The translations under genes were made by a program, and so were the position numbers. A model generated the notes under the pieces. It was not told the DNA's origin, searched no databases, and saw nothing but the letters and a program-made list of their open reading frames with translations. From Microvelia longipes (lineage: Eukaryota > Arthropoda > Insecta > Hemiptera > Veliidae): a DNA stretch of 64,000 bases. Shown here piece after piece: positions 22,231-34,707 of this stretch (positions are counted from its first letter, which is position 1; each line of letters begins with the position of its first letter). The stretch spans positions 43,998,405 through 44,062,404 of the forward strand of contig JACMZG010001908.1 of assembly GCA_018340805.1 (NCBI GenBank). Direction: 5' to 3'.

Positions 22231-22415
22231 CCTAGTCCGAAATCCAACATGGTTGCAAATTCGATTATGATCAAGGAACCGAATACTAACAAAAATTATA
22301 AATTGTAGTAATGGCATTTACTATTCCTCGGCCGAAATCCAATATGCGATTGCAAATTCGATCATAATAAAGGAACTGAATACTAACAAAATTATAAATT
22401 GTAGTCATGGTATTT
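22231..22415 (+). repeat. Tandem duplication, about 95-bp unit, 2 copies
   Basis: Two diverged units starting at 22231 and 22326, each with CCGAAATCCAA, TTGCAAATTCGAT and TATAAATTGTAGT. Function unknown. Confidence 0.8.
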
Positions 22416-23200
22416 CGTTATTATAGTATAAACTCAACCACATTTGACATAAGTGTAGATATATAAGTATTTTGCACTTCGAAAATTTATTTTCTTTGCA
22501 TTTTTAAATCGCTTTAAAAAATTTGCTAAACTTATTTTTATATCAGTTGCATGTAAAGAATTCTTTAATAATTCAAGCAATAATTATTTATAATTCAAAT
22601 TTTTATAACTTTAAAGTCTTAAAGTTATAAAATGTTGTTCGTTGTTAAGCACCTATTCAGCACCGCATCTTGTTGAGTTCTCATTTCAAAAAGATTCACA
22701 CAGGAAGGCGACTTTGAATATTCCTTTGCAAGAAGTTTTTATCAAGATCGTAAAATATTTGTCTGTTATTGGATTGGGACTGAAGATGACGGTGAAGATA
22801 ACTAGCAACATGCAATAAAATAACTCACCGTAAAGTTAAACAACTATTATTTTCTTCTTACAATTCTTTATTTGCGACAAAACTCGTAACGAAGTAATCT
22901 TAAAGTTTTGTCGCACTTAAAAGTTTGACCAAGATAACATGAACAATTAGGAGAACGGTAGCGTCTTAAACTAAAGACAATTAATTTCATTAATTGTTTT
23001 ACGTATTGTATTAAAATGTTATAAAAAAGGTCAACCAATAAATGATAAATAATTAGGAGTAAGTAATGACAATTTTTAATAAAATGAAAACTTTTTTTGT
23101 TAACATTAATTTCTTTTGATTTCAAAAAACAAATTTTTCAAACCTATACATGACAGTGCCAACAGACTATATTTTCTTCGGCCAAAGAGACTAATACTTA
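22416..23200. other. Anonymous AT-rich DNA
   Basis: No recognisable feature. The minus-strand frame 22868-23125 is not recognised. A palindromic ATAACTTTAAAG/CTTAAAGTTAT motif lies near 22608-22630. Confidence 0.4.
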
Positions 23201-23285
23201 GAGAGTGGATACAACAGCCCTCGTCATTCCTTGGGAAGCTAGGTGTCATAACTGTACATTGGCGACGTCATTTTTAATTTTTCAT
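23201..23285 (+). repeat. Dispersed repeat G, copy G1
   Basis: Shares about 80 bp with 36765-36842 (GGATACA, TCATTCC, GGGAAGCTAGG, CATAACTGTA, ATTGGCGACGTCATTTTT). The parent element is unknown. Confidence 0.55.
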
Positions 23286-23655
23286 AATAATTTCAATTTC
23301 ACGTAAATAATACATTATTTTTCGACTATTTTGTCTTAAATTAAGTAAAATTAATTTAAAATAAGTTTTAATTTTTTTCTATTGCAAATATTCTTTAATT
23401 GTCTTTTAAAGCAATTAAAGCGGGCATTTTTAAAAAATGCCCGCTGATTGTGTGCAGGCTACGATAGGGGTTGTAGAGGGGTCTAGAGGGTCCTAGTCTT
23501 CTTTTAGGGAACTAGATTCTAGTAGAAGTAATAGGACCTAATGAAAACTGTATCACTTCTAGGCCGCTCCCTTATCACTGAGTTATTCGGGCTATGTACT
23601 TCATCTAGGTATAAGTCTCTTTGACTTTGGCAATACCTACGTTATAAATGAGGAA
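23286..23655. other. Anonymous DNA with a perfect GC hairpin
   Basis: At 23419-23445 a perfect 13-bp inverted repeat AGCGGGCATTTTT/AAAAATGCCCGCT is separated by a single A. A stub of the A-family 5' end (ATAAATGAGGAAAAGTAAAAA) lies at about 23645, immediately before MITE B2. Confidence 0.5.
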
Positions 23656-24104
23656 AAGTAAAAAATGGTTAATTTATGAAGTTATTAAATTTAACTGAAA
23701 AAATATTGGCTTTTTGTACATTTTTTGGTCATTTAAGAAATGTCATATCTTTAGTTGTAGTCATCCGATTTAGACGAATAAAATTTCGTTTATAGAAAAT
23801 TTTATCATCTTTAAAAAATGTTCTCTTCATGTTTTGCATACGATCTACAAGGCATCACTTATTGCAAGAAAACTAGACTTGGTGCGATTATCTAATATTT
23901 TAAGCGATCGCATTTATATAAAGGGCTCCCATAAATATTAAGGAAATTTATATGAAGAAAAACAAAATATAAATTCCCATAGTCTGCCTATTTAGAGAGG
24001 TAGACTATGGCTTTTCTTCATAATTTAAGGTATATTTTCAGGAAAATTTGGTTTAAAGTAGTAAACAAATGATTCGCAATTTTTAGGTCTGGGTCTTGGA
24101 CTAA
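23656..24104 (+). mobile_element. MITE family B copy B2 (right half)
   Basis: Starts in the middle of the family and continues to the right terminus GGGTCTTGGACTA. About 55 bp of extra sequence sits inside the right arm (about 23927-23980). The left arm is missing. Confidence 0.8.
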
Positions 24105-24424
24105 TTGTGTTAACCCTTATTTCTATTACACTCCTACATCTTTTCCTGAAAAGGCAACAGAACCTTTGAACTTGGAATTCATAGAGCGTACAAATGGAAA
24201 GATGAATGAGCGGTCATTTTTAGTAGTTCAAAAGTGTTACTGTCTTTAACAATACACTGTTGAGTAGGGTCATATTTAAGTGACAACTCGAACTGTTATA
24301 ACTAGACATTCACAGTTCACACGCACACTCACCAATGAAGAAAGTATTATACATTGGAGTTTGTAATACCTGTACATCTAAGAGTTTACATTTTATACTT
24401 ACACAAACACTTTAAACTTTTTTT
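24105..24424. other. Anonymous DNA
   Basis: No recognisable feature. Confidence 0.45.
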
Positions 24425-24506
24425 ACCATTCCCATTTATATCGTACGTATATAGGAAAAGTATTGTGTTAGCAAAAATATCCGAAACCGAAATGTCACCG
24501 TAACTA

Positions 24507-25146
24507 TTGGTCCAAGAGCCGGACCTGAACAAATATGACTAATTTTGTACTACTTTAAACCAAATTTTTCTAAAAATATACCTTAAGTTATGAAGAAAAA
24601 ACATAGTCTGCCTATCCAGAGTGGAGACCCTTATATGATTGCGCCTGCTTAAAATTTTATAAAAACGCACAAATTTCAGTTTTCTTGAAATGAGTGGTTT
24701 CCAGTGGGTCGTGTGCAAAACATGAATAGAACATTTTTTAAAGATGATACAATTTCCAATAAAAGCGAGTGTTCAATCATCTAAATCAGATAACTACAAG
24801 CAAAGTTATGGCTCTTTCAAAAACACTAAAAAAATTGTTAATTTATACAGTCAGCGAATTTCTTACAAAAAATATTGACTTTTTGTGCATTTTTTTAGTC
24901 ATTTAACAAATGTTATAACTTTAGTTGTAGTTATTCAATTTTGACAAAATTGTCGGATTTTGACAAATTCCCGAAAACGGGAATTTGTGCAATTTTCTAA
25001 TATTTGAGCGAGCGCATTCATATGAAGGGCTCCACTCTGGATAGGCAAACTATGCTTTTTCATCATAATTTAAGGTATATTTTATAAAAATTTGGTTTGA
25101 AGTAGTACAAAATGAGTCACATTTTTTAGGCCTGGCTCTTGGACTA
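24507..25146 (+). mobile_element. MITE family B copy B3, complete
   Basis: About 640 bp with long terminal inverted repeats: GGTCCAAGAGCCGGACC at the left against GGCCTGGCTCTTGGACTA at the right. Arms extend over about 130-150 bp (CTACTTTAAACC, TATACCTTAA, CAGAGTGGAG and complements). It is inserted in A6. Flanks suggest a short TA-type target duplication, but terminal mutations prevent certainty. No transposase. Confidence 0.88.
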
Positions 25147-25210
25147 TAGCCGTTTTAGGTGTTTTTATGGCCTCTTAATTGGTTTTTAAAAAATAGTCTG
25201 TCCCTATGAA

Positions 25211-25752
25211 CTTAGAATAATACTATATATAGAAGGAGCACTATTGATAACACGAAAGCTGGTTCACTGGTGCAACTAAGTAATGCTGCCACCCTTACAA
25301 TATACAATTTTCTAAAAAAAGTTGGCAATACTTCCGATTGCTGAATTATTATGTTCTATTATTAATTAATGATTGATTATTCATAAAATACTAATATAAA
25401 TATCGGTGCATTACAATATTTTATGCATTTTAAATTGCAGTTTAACGTATTTATTAAAATTATATATAAAAAGTAGTCCTCGTCTACTAAATGTAGATTC
25501 TTGTATTCCGCCACCCTTTTGCCATCTAAGACCAGTTTTATTAAATGCTCAGCAGGTGTTTTAAGTTATTATATTTGTTCTTTTACGATCCTTCTTCATT
25601 AATAGATATTTATGACACATATTTAAAATAATGTTTTGTTGTCAGGTTGGCAGCATTACTTAGTTGCACCAGTCAACCGGCTTTCGTGTTATCAGTGCAA
25701 TTTCATTGTGTTTACGGTCCTGTGCTCCTTCTATATATAGTATTATTCTAAG
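25211..25752 (+). mobile_element. hAT-like MITE, family C copy C1, complete
   Basis: 542 bp with perfect 31-bp terminal inverted repeats beginning CTTAGAATAATACTATATAT. An inner inverted segment follows (ATAACACGAAAGC, CTAAGTAATGCTGCC), and the left side carries a deletion of about 30 bp relative to the right. The target duplication is a perfect 8-bp CCTATGAA (25203-25210 and 25753-25760). Non-coding. The 8-bp duplication points to hAT-type mobilisation. Confidence 0.95.
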
Positions 25753-26402
25753 CCTATGAATGTTTATGTAAGTGTCTGTTATCATAGTAGCTCCCACTGT
25801 ACTGATGAGAGTTTAAACATCGTATAAAAATCCGTCTATTGGTGTAGTTGTGCTATCCGAAATTTTTTTTATGACGTCATTAACCCGCAATAATGACTCT
25901 GAAAACATTTAGATAAATCATAAAACGTAATAAAAACGTACATAAAATCATGTAGCTATGTATAAGATTAACATTCGTGTCAAGTTTCATCAATTGTTAT
26001 CAAATGACTGGTGCACCTTCTTAAAAGATTGTAAAATAATACAATTGAGAAAAATTAGGTACAAGTGTACAGCTTTACGTAATAAATAAATACACCACCT
26101 TTTGTTTCATTTCTACAAGTATATCCATGATTTTAGGTGGATCATAAAAGTTAAGCAGCATCTAGCGTGATCAGCGTCTAGATTGGGTTGACCACTGAGA
26201 TTGAAACGAATGTATTTACTATATGTAACTTTGCTTGGAAGTGTTGCACTATAAATTTATCAAATTGTATATTTTGAATACGAGCGAAGCGAGTTGGATA
26301 AGATGAGGTAAAGTTCCGAGGTACACCATAACCGATTTTTTGCTTTTATTTTATTACGCCTAAAGTGGTGTACAAATGATACACCTCTTTCTTTTTGGAA
26401 AT

Positions 26403-26740
26403 CAAAATCGAGTACGGGGTACCTCAGGTACGGGTTCGCTAGGCTCATCCTTCCGGACTCACTTCAATTGTCCTCAGAATGAACAAATCGTTAAATTTAT
26501 ACTGCAACACCTCTTTGGACTGTAAATACATCCGTTTCATTCTCAGCGGTCACCTATACAGCACTGACCAAAATCAATGCTGTTTAACATTTTTGATCCA
26601 ACAAAAAATAATGGATATACTTGTTTAATTAAAACAAAACTTAGTGGATTTATTTATTACGTAAATGTATATTCTTGTACCAAATGTCAACTTATTTAGA
26701 TTATTTGTAACTTTAATAAAGTTACAAAAGTTTAACTTTT
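26403..26740 (-). mobile_element. Family A copy A7 with 5S module
   Basis: Minus orientation, so it faces A6 tail to tail with about 60 bp between them. It starts GAGTACGGGGTACC, has the 5S-like module at 26548-26599, and fades out at a TA-rich palindromic stretch (26700-26760). Confidence 0.82.
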
Positions 26741-26959
26741 GTAACTTAATAAGTTTTAAACTTTAAAATAATTTTGGAGGGGAGGTCCGCAAGCCGGGCC
26801 TGCTAATTTTAAAATATAATACGGATGACACTCATTTATCTCATCATGTCATCTTATCTATTTCTATCAATCATTTTTTCGAATCAAGCCTTATATGAGC
26901 AATAATTGCGATTCATGAGAAATAATAAGACATTTAAGCAATAAAATACTTTTTTATTT
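26741..26959. other. Anonymous DNA
   Basis: Contains the 15-mer GGTCCGCAAGCCGGG shared with 16579-16593. Otherwise nothing is seen. Confidence 0.4.
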
Positions 26960-27187
26960 TTTTTAATAACTAGAATAAAATTACTTATAGTTCTATATCA
27001 CAATAAAAAACATTGTATCACTTAATGGTAGCTATATATTTCAGCCAACTCTGTGACCATCTTCAAGCTTTAAGAAATAAGCCTGAAGATGGCCACAGAG
27101 TTGGCTGAAATATATAGCTACCATTAAGTGATACAATGTTTTTTATTGTGATATAGAACTATAAGTAATTTTATTCTAGTTATTAAA
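26960..27187 (+). mobile_element. Long fold-back with Penelope-type hammerhead
   Basis: Inverted arms of about 108 bp (26960-27068 and 27081-27187), nearly identical, are separated by a spacer of about 12 bp. The right arm and spacer carry a hammerhead layout (27080-27119). The architecture parallels 4821-5072, although the sequence differs. No coding sequence. Near-perfect arms imply recent formation or gene conversion between arms. Confidence 0.7.
27080..27119 (+). ncRNA. Penelope-type hammerhead ribozyme, locus 3
   Basis: Helix I is short: AGC (27080-27082) with GCU (27117-27119). The core is CUGAAGA (27083-27089), and helix II has GCC/GGC plus A-U and C-G pairs with a bulge. GAAA is 27107-27110, the self-complementary AUAUAU (27110-27115) is helix III, and the AUA triplet gives cleavage after 27116. 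Helix I and helix III are weak, so activity is less certain than at locus 2. Confidence 0.5.
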
Positions 27188-27446
27188 AATATGGAAGTTC
27201 TATAAGAGAAGTAGTGAAACCAAATAGTTTTTAACCCAAGAAAGTGCAAATGTATCACTTTATTCTAAAAAGTCTGACAACTTACTTTTGTGTGAGAACG
27301 AATGTGAGAAGTTCAAATTATTTGCGCAACGTCTTAAATCTTATATCTGCATTGTGAAACCTGATATTATTATTATTAGTGTTTTCCTTACTTTTGAACC
27401 CGTAAGGTTATTTTAGCGTTTCCACTCTCCCGATTGCTATTTTACT

Positions 27447-28415
27447 GATAACCACTAGATTTTAAGTAACTAAGTATGCCCGTGAAGCAGAAGATAATAA
27501 CCACTAGAGTTTAAGTAACTAAACAAGCCCATGAAGTAGAAAATAATAACCACTAGAGTTTAAGTAACTAAACAAGCTCGTGAAGTAGAAAAGAATACCA
27601 CTAGAGTTTAAGTAACTAAACAAACCCATGAAGTAGAAAATAATAACCACTAGAGTTTAAGTAACTAAACAAGCTCGTGAAGTAGAAAAGAATAACCACT
27701 AGAGTTTAAGTAACTCAGCAAGTCTGTGAAGCAGAAGAGAATAAGCACTGGATTTAAGTAACTAAACAAGCCTGTGAAGTAGAAAAGAATATAACCACTA
27801 GAGTTTAAGTAACTAAACAAGCCCATGAAGTAGAAAATAATAACCACTAGAGTTTAAGTAACTAAACAAGCCCATGAAGTAGAAAATAATAACCACTAGA
27901 GTTTAAGTAACTAAACAAGCCCGTAGAAAAGAATAACCACTAGAGTTTAAGTAACTAAACAAGCCCGTGAAGTAGAAAAGAATAACCACTAGAGTTTAAG
28001 TAACTCAGCAAGTCTATGAAGCAGAAGAGAATAAGCACTGGATTTAAGTAACTAAACAAGCCTGTGAAGTAGAAAAGAATATAACCACTAGAGTTTAAGT
28101 AACTAAACAAGCCCATGAAGTAGAAAATAATAACCACTAGAGTTTAAGTAACTAAACAAGCTCGTGAAGTAGAAAAGAATAACCAGAGTTTAAGTAACTA
28201 AACAAGCCCGTGAAGTAAAAAGAATAACCACTAGAGTTTAAGTAACTCAGCAAGTCTATGAAGCAGAAGGAATAAGCACTAGAGTTAAGTAACTAAACAA
28301 GCATGTGAAGTAGAAAAGAATAGCCACTAGACTTTAAGTAAGTAAGCAAGCCTGAGAAGCAGAAGAGAATAACCACTAGAGTTTAAGTAACCAAGCAGGC
28401 TAGTAAAACAGAATA
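27447..28415 (+). repeat. Minisatellite, 49-bp unit with higher-order structure
   Basis: About 20 units of 48-49 bp (AACCACTAGAGTTTAAGTAA, CTAAACAAGCCCGTGAAG). A variant carrying CTCAGCAAGTCTRTGAAGCA and GCACTGGATTTAAG recurs near 27711, 28001 and 28245. The blocks 27665-27847 and 27955-28137 are almost identical at a period of 290 bp, i.e. six monomers. This indicates segmental amplification on top of the basic array. Confidence 0.95.
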
Positions 28416-29013
28416 CCCTTAAAGTAGGCTCTACATGGTTGGAAGTTATTCAGAAACTCCAACTATTATTTACGTGGTCAAAGTTATTCTAAAGCGATTG
28501 CGACCGGTTTTAGCTTAATCGGACCATTGTAAGTGACGCAAAAGGTATTTTTATTTTAATAAAACCGTGATTATATTTATTTTTTACCTATGGAAAACAA
28601 ATAAAAAGTGGAAAAAAAGTAGATACCGAAACATAAAAATAACGTAAATAATATACATTCGCCAGATACATGGCAAAATTCAACGTAAAAATAAATACTA
28701 AAACGACAGTGTGGCCCCGATAGCAAACCTCACAGGCCCGTGTAGCGGCGAAGTGATAAATATTCCCTAGATACATGGCAAAATGCTATGTAACTACAGA
28801 TAGTAATAAAACAAGAAATAATGGTTTGGTTAGAATTGTTTTATGGCTTTTCTGTTAAAAATGTAACATTTAATCTTGTACTTGTAAATTATTATTATTA
28901 AAAAAATCAAAAAAACAACAATTTGGCCGCAAAGATCCAGGGCCACGTAAATACGTTTAAATTCACAGACACACACAAAAAATAAATATGTATACAAACA
29001 CACACACCACAGA
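28416..29013. other. Anonymous DNA
   Basis: The phrase AGATACATGGCAAAAT occurs twice (near 28664 and 28768). No gene or named family. Confidence 0.45.
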
Positions 29014-29086
<73 letters not shown>

Positions 29087-29100
29087 GTGTGTTATATATA
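29014..29100. repeat. (TA)n microsatellite
   Basis: TA tract with two TAATA/ATTA interruptions, bounded by CACACA and GTGTGTG stretches. Confidence 0.97.
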
Positions 29101-29812
29101 TCTGTGTGTGTGAATTGTATTTAGAGCACTATATTGATTTAAATGATAATAAATGCATATAGCAAAATTACCAAGATTTGATACAGATCTAAAAATAGTA
29201 AAAACATTGCTAGATATTTTATAGAAATAATTAACTAACTTTAATCATGTTAAATTTAAAAAAAAAAAGTAGTTAGCAGCAGATAAAGTTTTAGTCAATA
29301 AATATTTTCACAGAAATTAAGCAACATTACTGCTGCATTACATTATTTGTTGTAATGCATAAAATTAGGGAACACTCTTAAAAATATAAAACATTTTTAC
29401 ACCTAAAGGTGTAATTTTTAGGTATACAAATCATTAAATCTTAACAAAGTATCTTTTCATAAACCCCATGTTTACCTTAAGGGGCGCCGCTTACTCAGAA
29501 AGATAGAAATTTCAAAGAAATTTTTAAAATTTTAAGAAAATATATACATATATATAATAGTTTAGTCAATTCGTAAATAGAACTTGGCATTGAGTTCTCT
29601 TTAATGAGAGTATTTGTTTATTTATGAGCAGTGTTGAAAACAAAGTCAACGAACAGTGTTGAGTTTTCTAAATATAGATCTTATAATTTTTTTCCAGAGA
29701 AGTGGATTGATTAGCATCCGCTTATTATTGTGAAAAATATGAATTATTGTTAGATTAGACATGTTTAAACGGTCAGAATATTCAAAAGTAAGTACAAATC
29801 TAAATATATACT
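29101..29812. other. Anonymous AT-rich DNA
   Basis: No recognisable feature. Confidence 0.45.
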
Positions 29813-29933
<121 letters not shown>

Positions 29934-30025
29934 GCGTCAACATAATCTCCAGAAAGAAAGGTTAAGTTATTTAGTTTCTACGAAAACTGCTATTAGTGAA
30001 AAACTTAGATGCCAAAAAGAAAAAT

Positions 30026-30585
30026 ACTCGGGTACGGGGTACCTCGGAACTTTTCCTTATTACATTGGATAGGCTACGCTTATCCTCCCAGCTTCACTCG
30101 TCTTTAGAATATACAAGTTGTTAAATTTATACTGAAACATGCTTTGAACTCGCTTCGCTCGTCCTCAGGTAGTAAATAAATTCGTTTTATTTCTAGCAGT
30201 CACCTATACAGCATTGACCACGCTCAATGCTGCTTAACTTTTATGACCCAACAAAAACCATATCCTTGTTGTATTGAATTGAAGCTTGGTGTAAACTTAT
30301 CCATTACTTAAAAGTATAGACTCGTACCGAATACCAACTCATTTAGATTATTTTCCGATTTTTTTCAATTTTTTTGAACTAATGCAGATAATGAAATAAA
30401 CCTTGGCACATATGTTAGTCTTATACATAGCTACATACGAGCCAAATTTTAATAGGATCACATCATTTTTTCGTATTTTTTGCTAAGTGGTTAGTGAGGA
30501 CATAAAAAAACATTTTCCGAATAGCACAACTACAGCGGTACTCTGATTTTTGTACGAAGTACCAACTCGCTAGCTGAGTTTGATA
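30026..30585 (-). mobile_element. Family A copy A8 with 5S module
   Basis: Minus orientation from CGGGTACGGGGTACCTCGG through the 5S-like module (30198-30250) and body to CAACTACAGCGG. The body then stops at the border of the following minisatellite. The 5' quarter is missing. Confidence 0.87.
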
Positions 30586-30589
30586 AAAA

Positions 30590-31880
30590 GTTAGTGCTCA
30601 GTAATCGAACTACATAATAAAATGTTAAGTAAAAGGTAAGTACTCAGTACTCAAACTACATAATAAAAAGTTTGGTAAAAGGTAAGTACTCAGTACTCAA
30701 ACTACATAATAAAATGTTTGGTAAAAGGTTAGTACTTAGTACTTGAACAATATAATAAAATGTTAAGTAAAAGGTAAGTACTCAGTACTCAAACTACATA
30801 ATAAAATGTTTGGTAAAAGGTAGTACTTAGTACTCAACTACATATAAAAGGTTTGGTAAAAGGTTAGTACTTAGTACTCAACTACAAATAAAAAGTTTGT
30901 AAAAGGTTAGTCTTAGTACTCACTACATATAAAAAGTTTGGTAAAAGGTTAGTACTTAGTACTCAACTACATATAAAAAGTTTGGTAAAAGGTTAGTACT
31001 TAGTACTCAACTACATATAAAAAGTTTGGTAAAAGGTAAGTACTCAGTACTCAAACTACATAATAAAATGTTTGGTAAAAGGTTAGTACTTAGTACTCAA
31101 CTACATATAAAAGTTTGGTAAAGGTTAGTACTTAGTACTCAATACATATAAAAAGTTTGGTAAAAGGTTAGTACTTAGTACTCACTACATATAAAAAGTT
31201 TGGTAAAAGGTTAGTACTCAGTACTCAACTACATAATAAAATGTTTGGTAAAAAGATTAGTACTTAGTACTCAACTACATATAAAATGTTTGGTAAAAGG
31301 TTAGTACTTAGTACTCAACTACATATAAAAAGTTTGGTAAAAGGTTAGTACTCAGTACTCAAACTACATAATAAAAAGTTTGGTAAAAGATTAGTACTTA
31401 GTACTCAACTACATATAAAAAGTTTGGTAAAAGGTTAGTACTTCAGTACTCAAACTACATAATAAAATGTTTGGAAAAGTTACTTAGTACTCAACTACAT
31501 ATAAAGTTTGGTAAAAAGGTAGTACTTAGTAAACTACATATAAAAAGTTTGGTTAAAGGTTAGTATCAGTACTCAAACTACATAATAAAATGTTTGGTAA
31601 AGATTAGTACTTAGTACTCAACTACATATAAAATAAAAAACTTAGTACTCAACTACATATAAAAGTTTGGTAAAAGGTTAGTACTCAGTACTCAAACTAC
31701 ATAATAAAATGTTTGGTAAAAGATTAGTACTTAGTACTCAACTACATATAAAAAGTTTGGTAAAAGGATAGTACTCAGTACTCAAACTACATAATAAAAA
31801 GTTTTGTAAAAGGTTAGAACTCAGTACTCAAACTACATAATAAAATGTTTTGTAAAAGGTTAGTACTCAGTACTCAAACG
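30590..31880 (+). repeat. Large minisatellite, 44-46-bp unit, roughly 28 copies
   Basis: Units contain TTTGGTAAAAGGTTAGTACT, AGTACTCAAACTACATA and an internal pair of AGTACT palindromes separated by one base. Two interleaved unit types (TACTTAG and TACTCAG, with or without ATAATAAAATG) alternate irregularly. The array begins exactly where A8 stops, so it may have grown from the A8 border. Confidence 0.95.
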
Positions 31881-32973
<1,093 letters not shown>

Positions 32974-33004
32974 TCGATACGACCAAATCCAAAGTTTAGT
33001 AAAT

Positions 33005-33250
33005 GGAAGCAGGGTTCCCAGGTTCGAATCCTGGTAGAAACAATATTTGTATCGACATATTTACGCTATTTATTTTCATATCTAGAAAAGAATTCAGGCT
33101 CGGAATTTTCTTCGTAGTGCCTGCTATCTTGCTAAACAATCCAATACTTACATAAGATTCCGGTTCATGCTTAATACTACCTGTTGCACAATTATTTCTG
33201 GTTTTTTCAAAGGAAATTCGCTAAAATATTTTGAAATAAGCGCGTATAGT
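33005..33250 (+). mobile_element. tRNA-related SINE relic (T-arm preserved)
   Basis: At 33018-33034 a perfect tRNA T-arm (CCAGGTTCGAATCCTGG) with B box stands immediately after the TA tract. The rest of a tRNA is absent. Further on, TTTCAAAGGAAATTCGCTAAA (about 33208) is shared with 38473, which also lies downstream of a B box. The pairing of B box and this tail suggests one SINE family. Confidence 0.4.
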
Positions 33251-33725
33251 TTTGTATAACCTGTGGAATGCCTTTTTCGTAATAATACGCGTAATAATAA
33301 TAATTGCGTAAGTAGTAATGTTACGGCTCATATCATTAAGCATAAACAGGAATCTAAAGCAAGGAATGGATTTATTAACAAGAAAGCAGTCATTTCAAAG
33401 AAAATTCATTCCGCTTGCAGACCTTCGCGCTACAATTTTTTTTCAGTATTAACGAAATATGACTGAGCTATAAAAATTAAGTAAGATTAATAGAAGGAGT
33501 AATAAAAGTAAGGGAGAACAGTAAGAAAATATAAAACAAGAAATTTAAAAGAACAGATCTACTTCGGCTTAACCTCCTGTTTCACTGACCATAATTAATC
33601 ATTAAGAATTATCTTACCTATTTTAAAAATAGATTAATGAATGAGCCTTTTTATTAGACCTAATAAATAAGAAATATAAACTTAACAATAATATTTCGAA
33701 TCTAGAAAAAGAATTTAATAAAATA
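33251..33725. other. Anonymous DNA
   Basis: The plus-strand frame 33263-33466 contains no recognisable domain. No other feature. Confidence 0.4.
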
Positions 33726-34440
33726 ACGTGGTTGCGGACTACCTCGGAATTTTTTCTAACGCAGTAAAATTCGCTACGATTATCTTCACTATCTCGAATT
33801 CACTTCGCTAAAACTCAGAATATGAAATAACCAGATTCATATGCTGTGAAGTAAGCACGTTACATCCTCAAAATTAAGGGGAAATGCGTTTTTACAGTCT
33901 GCGATAGTTTTTTATTTTAACTGTCGACGACAGTAAGAGTTATTTTACTGTCGCTGGGGAAGTTCCTAAAATGTCCACTAGGTGGGCGCTAGTAGTTTAC
34001 TAAAAGTTCATAATATTACCTTCCTTGTTCTTCTAACGTTTTTTTAAAGATTATTTTCAATTTTTTTTAAAAATACAGCCTTCTAATTAATTCTAATTAA
34101 TCTTCGCGGTCATCCATACAGCACTGAGCACGCTTAATGCTGCATAACTTCTATGATAAAACAAAAACAATAGATATACTTGACGTATTAAAATTAAACT
34201 TAGTATATACTTATTTATTACGAGAAGGTATATACTTAAATCAAATTTCAAATCAACTGGACTATTTTCCGATTTTTTTACCATATTAAAAAACGTACAC
34301 AAGTAAATTGATAAATATTAAACTAATACTGATAATGAGTTGGAACTTCGCACGTAATTCTTATACATGGCTACATGCCAAATATCCTCGATTTTTTGAA
34401 ATTTTCGATGAGTTATTTTTTCGGGTTATGAGTCGGGAAT
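33726..34440 (-). mobile_element. Family A copy A9 with 5S module, split by repeat E
   Basis: The 3' end (TTGCGGACTACCTCGGAA) is at 33731. Repeat E1 interrupts at about 33845-34075. The A element resumes with the 5S-like module at 34108-34157 and continues through the body to about 34440. Confidence 0.82.
33845..34075 (+). mobile_element. Repeat family E, copy E1
   Basis: Shares AGGGGAAATGCGTTTTTACAG, CACTAGGTGGGCGCTAGTAG and ACCTTCCTTGTT-type text with 46500-46690 in opposite orientation. It contains the inverted motif CTGTCG/CGACAG. It splits A9, so it inserted later. Ends are not resolved. Confidence 0.65.
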
Positions 34441-34707
34441 TTCCAACAACTTGCTATTAACCTCTAGCGCTAGCGTTGTCATCAGGTTTAGGTAAAATTC
34501 CAATTATAATAGATGTGTGTGTGTTGAATTTATTATACGCATATCATGTACATTATACTAGGAAACAAAATATTTTCGTAACCTGGTAAGTTATGAAGTA
34601 GTGAGTAAGGGATTTCCAACCCATTGCTACCTCTAACCACCTCCACCCAAGGAAAGGATATAAAAGAACTTCATTGCATAAAAATAGTACATAGAGATAT
34701 TGATAAC
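34441..34707. other. Anonymous DNA
   Basis: No recognisable feature. A palindromic AGCGCTAGCG patch lies near 34467. Confidence 0.4.

Larger units (their letters stand above)
24425..26342 (+). mobile_element. Family A copy A6, full length, twice interrupted
   Basis: The 5' end (ATTTATATCGTACGTATATAG, AAAGTATTGTG) is broken by MITE B3 and then by hAT-like MITE C1. It resumes at 25761 with TCTGTTATCATAGTAGCTCC, the core module with TGACGTCA (25872-25879), the 5S-like module at about 26139-26205, and the end GGTACACCATAACCGATTTTTT. Removing both inserts restores a continuous A element of about 740 bp. Confidence 0.88.

Noticed and set aside
33018..33034. tRNA gene at an intact T-arm (also 38419-38435)
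   Set aside because: No D arm, anticodon arm or acceptor stem in register, and the TA tract occupies the upstream position.
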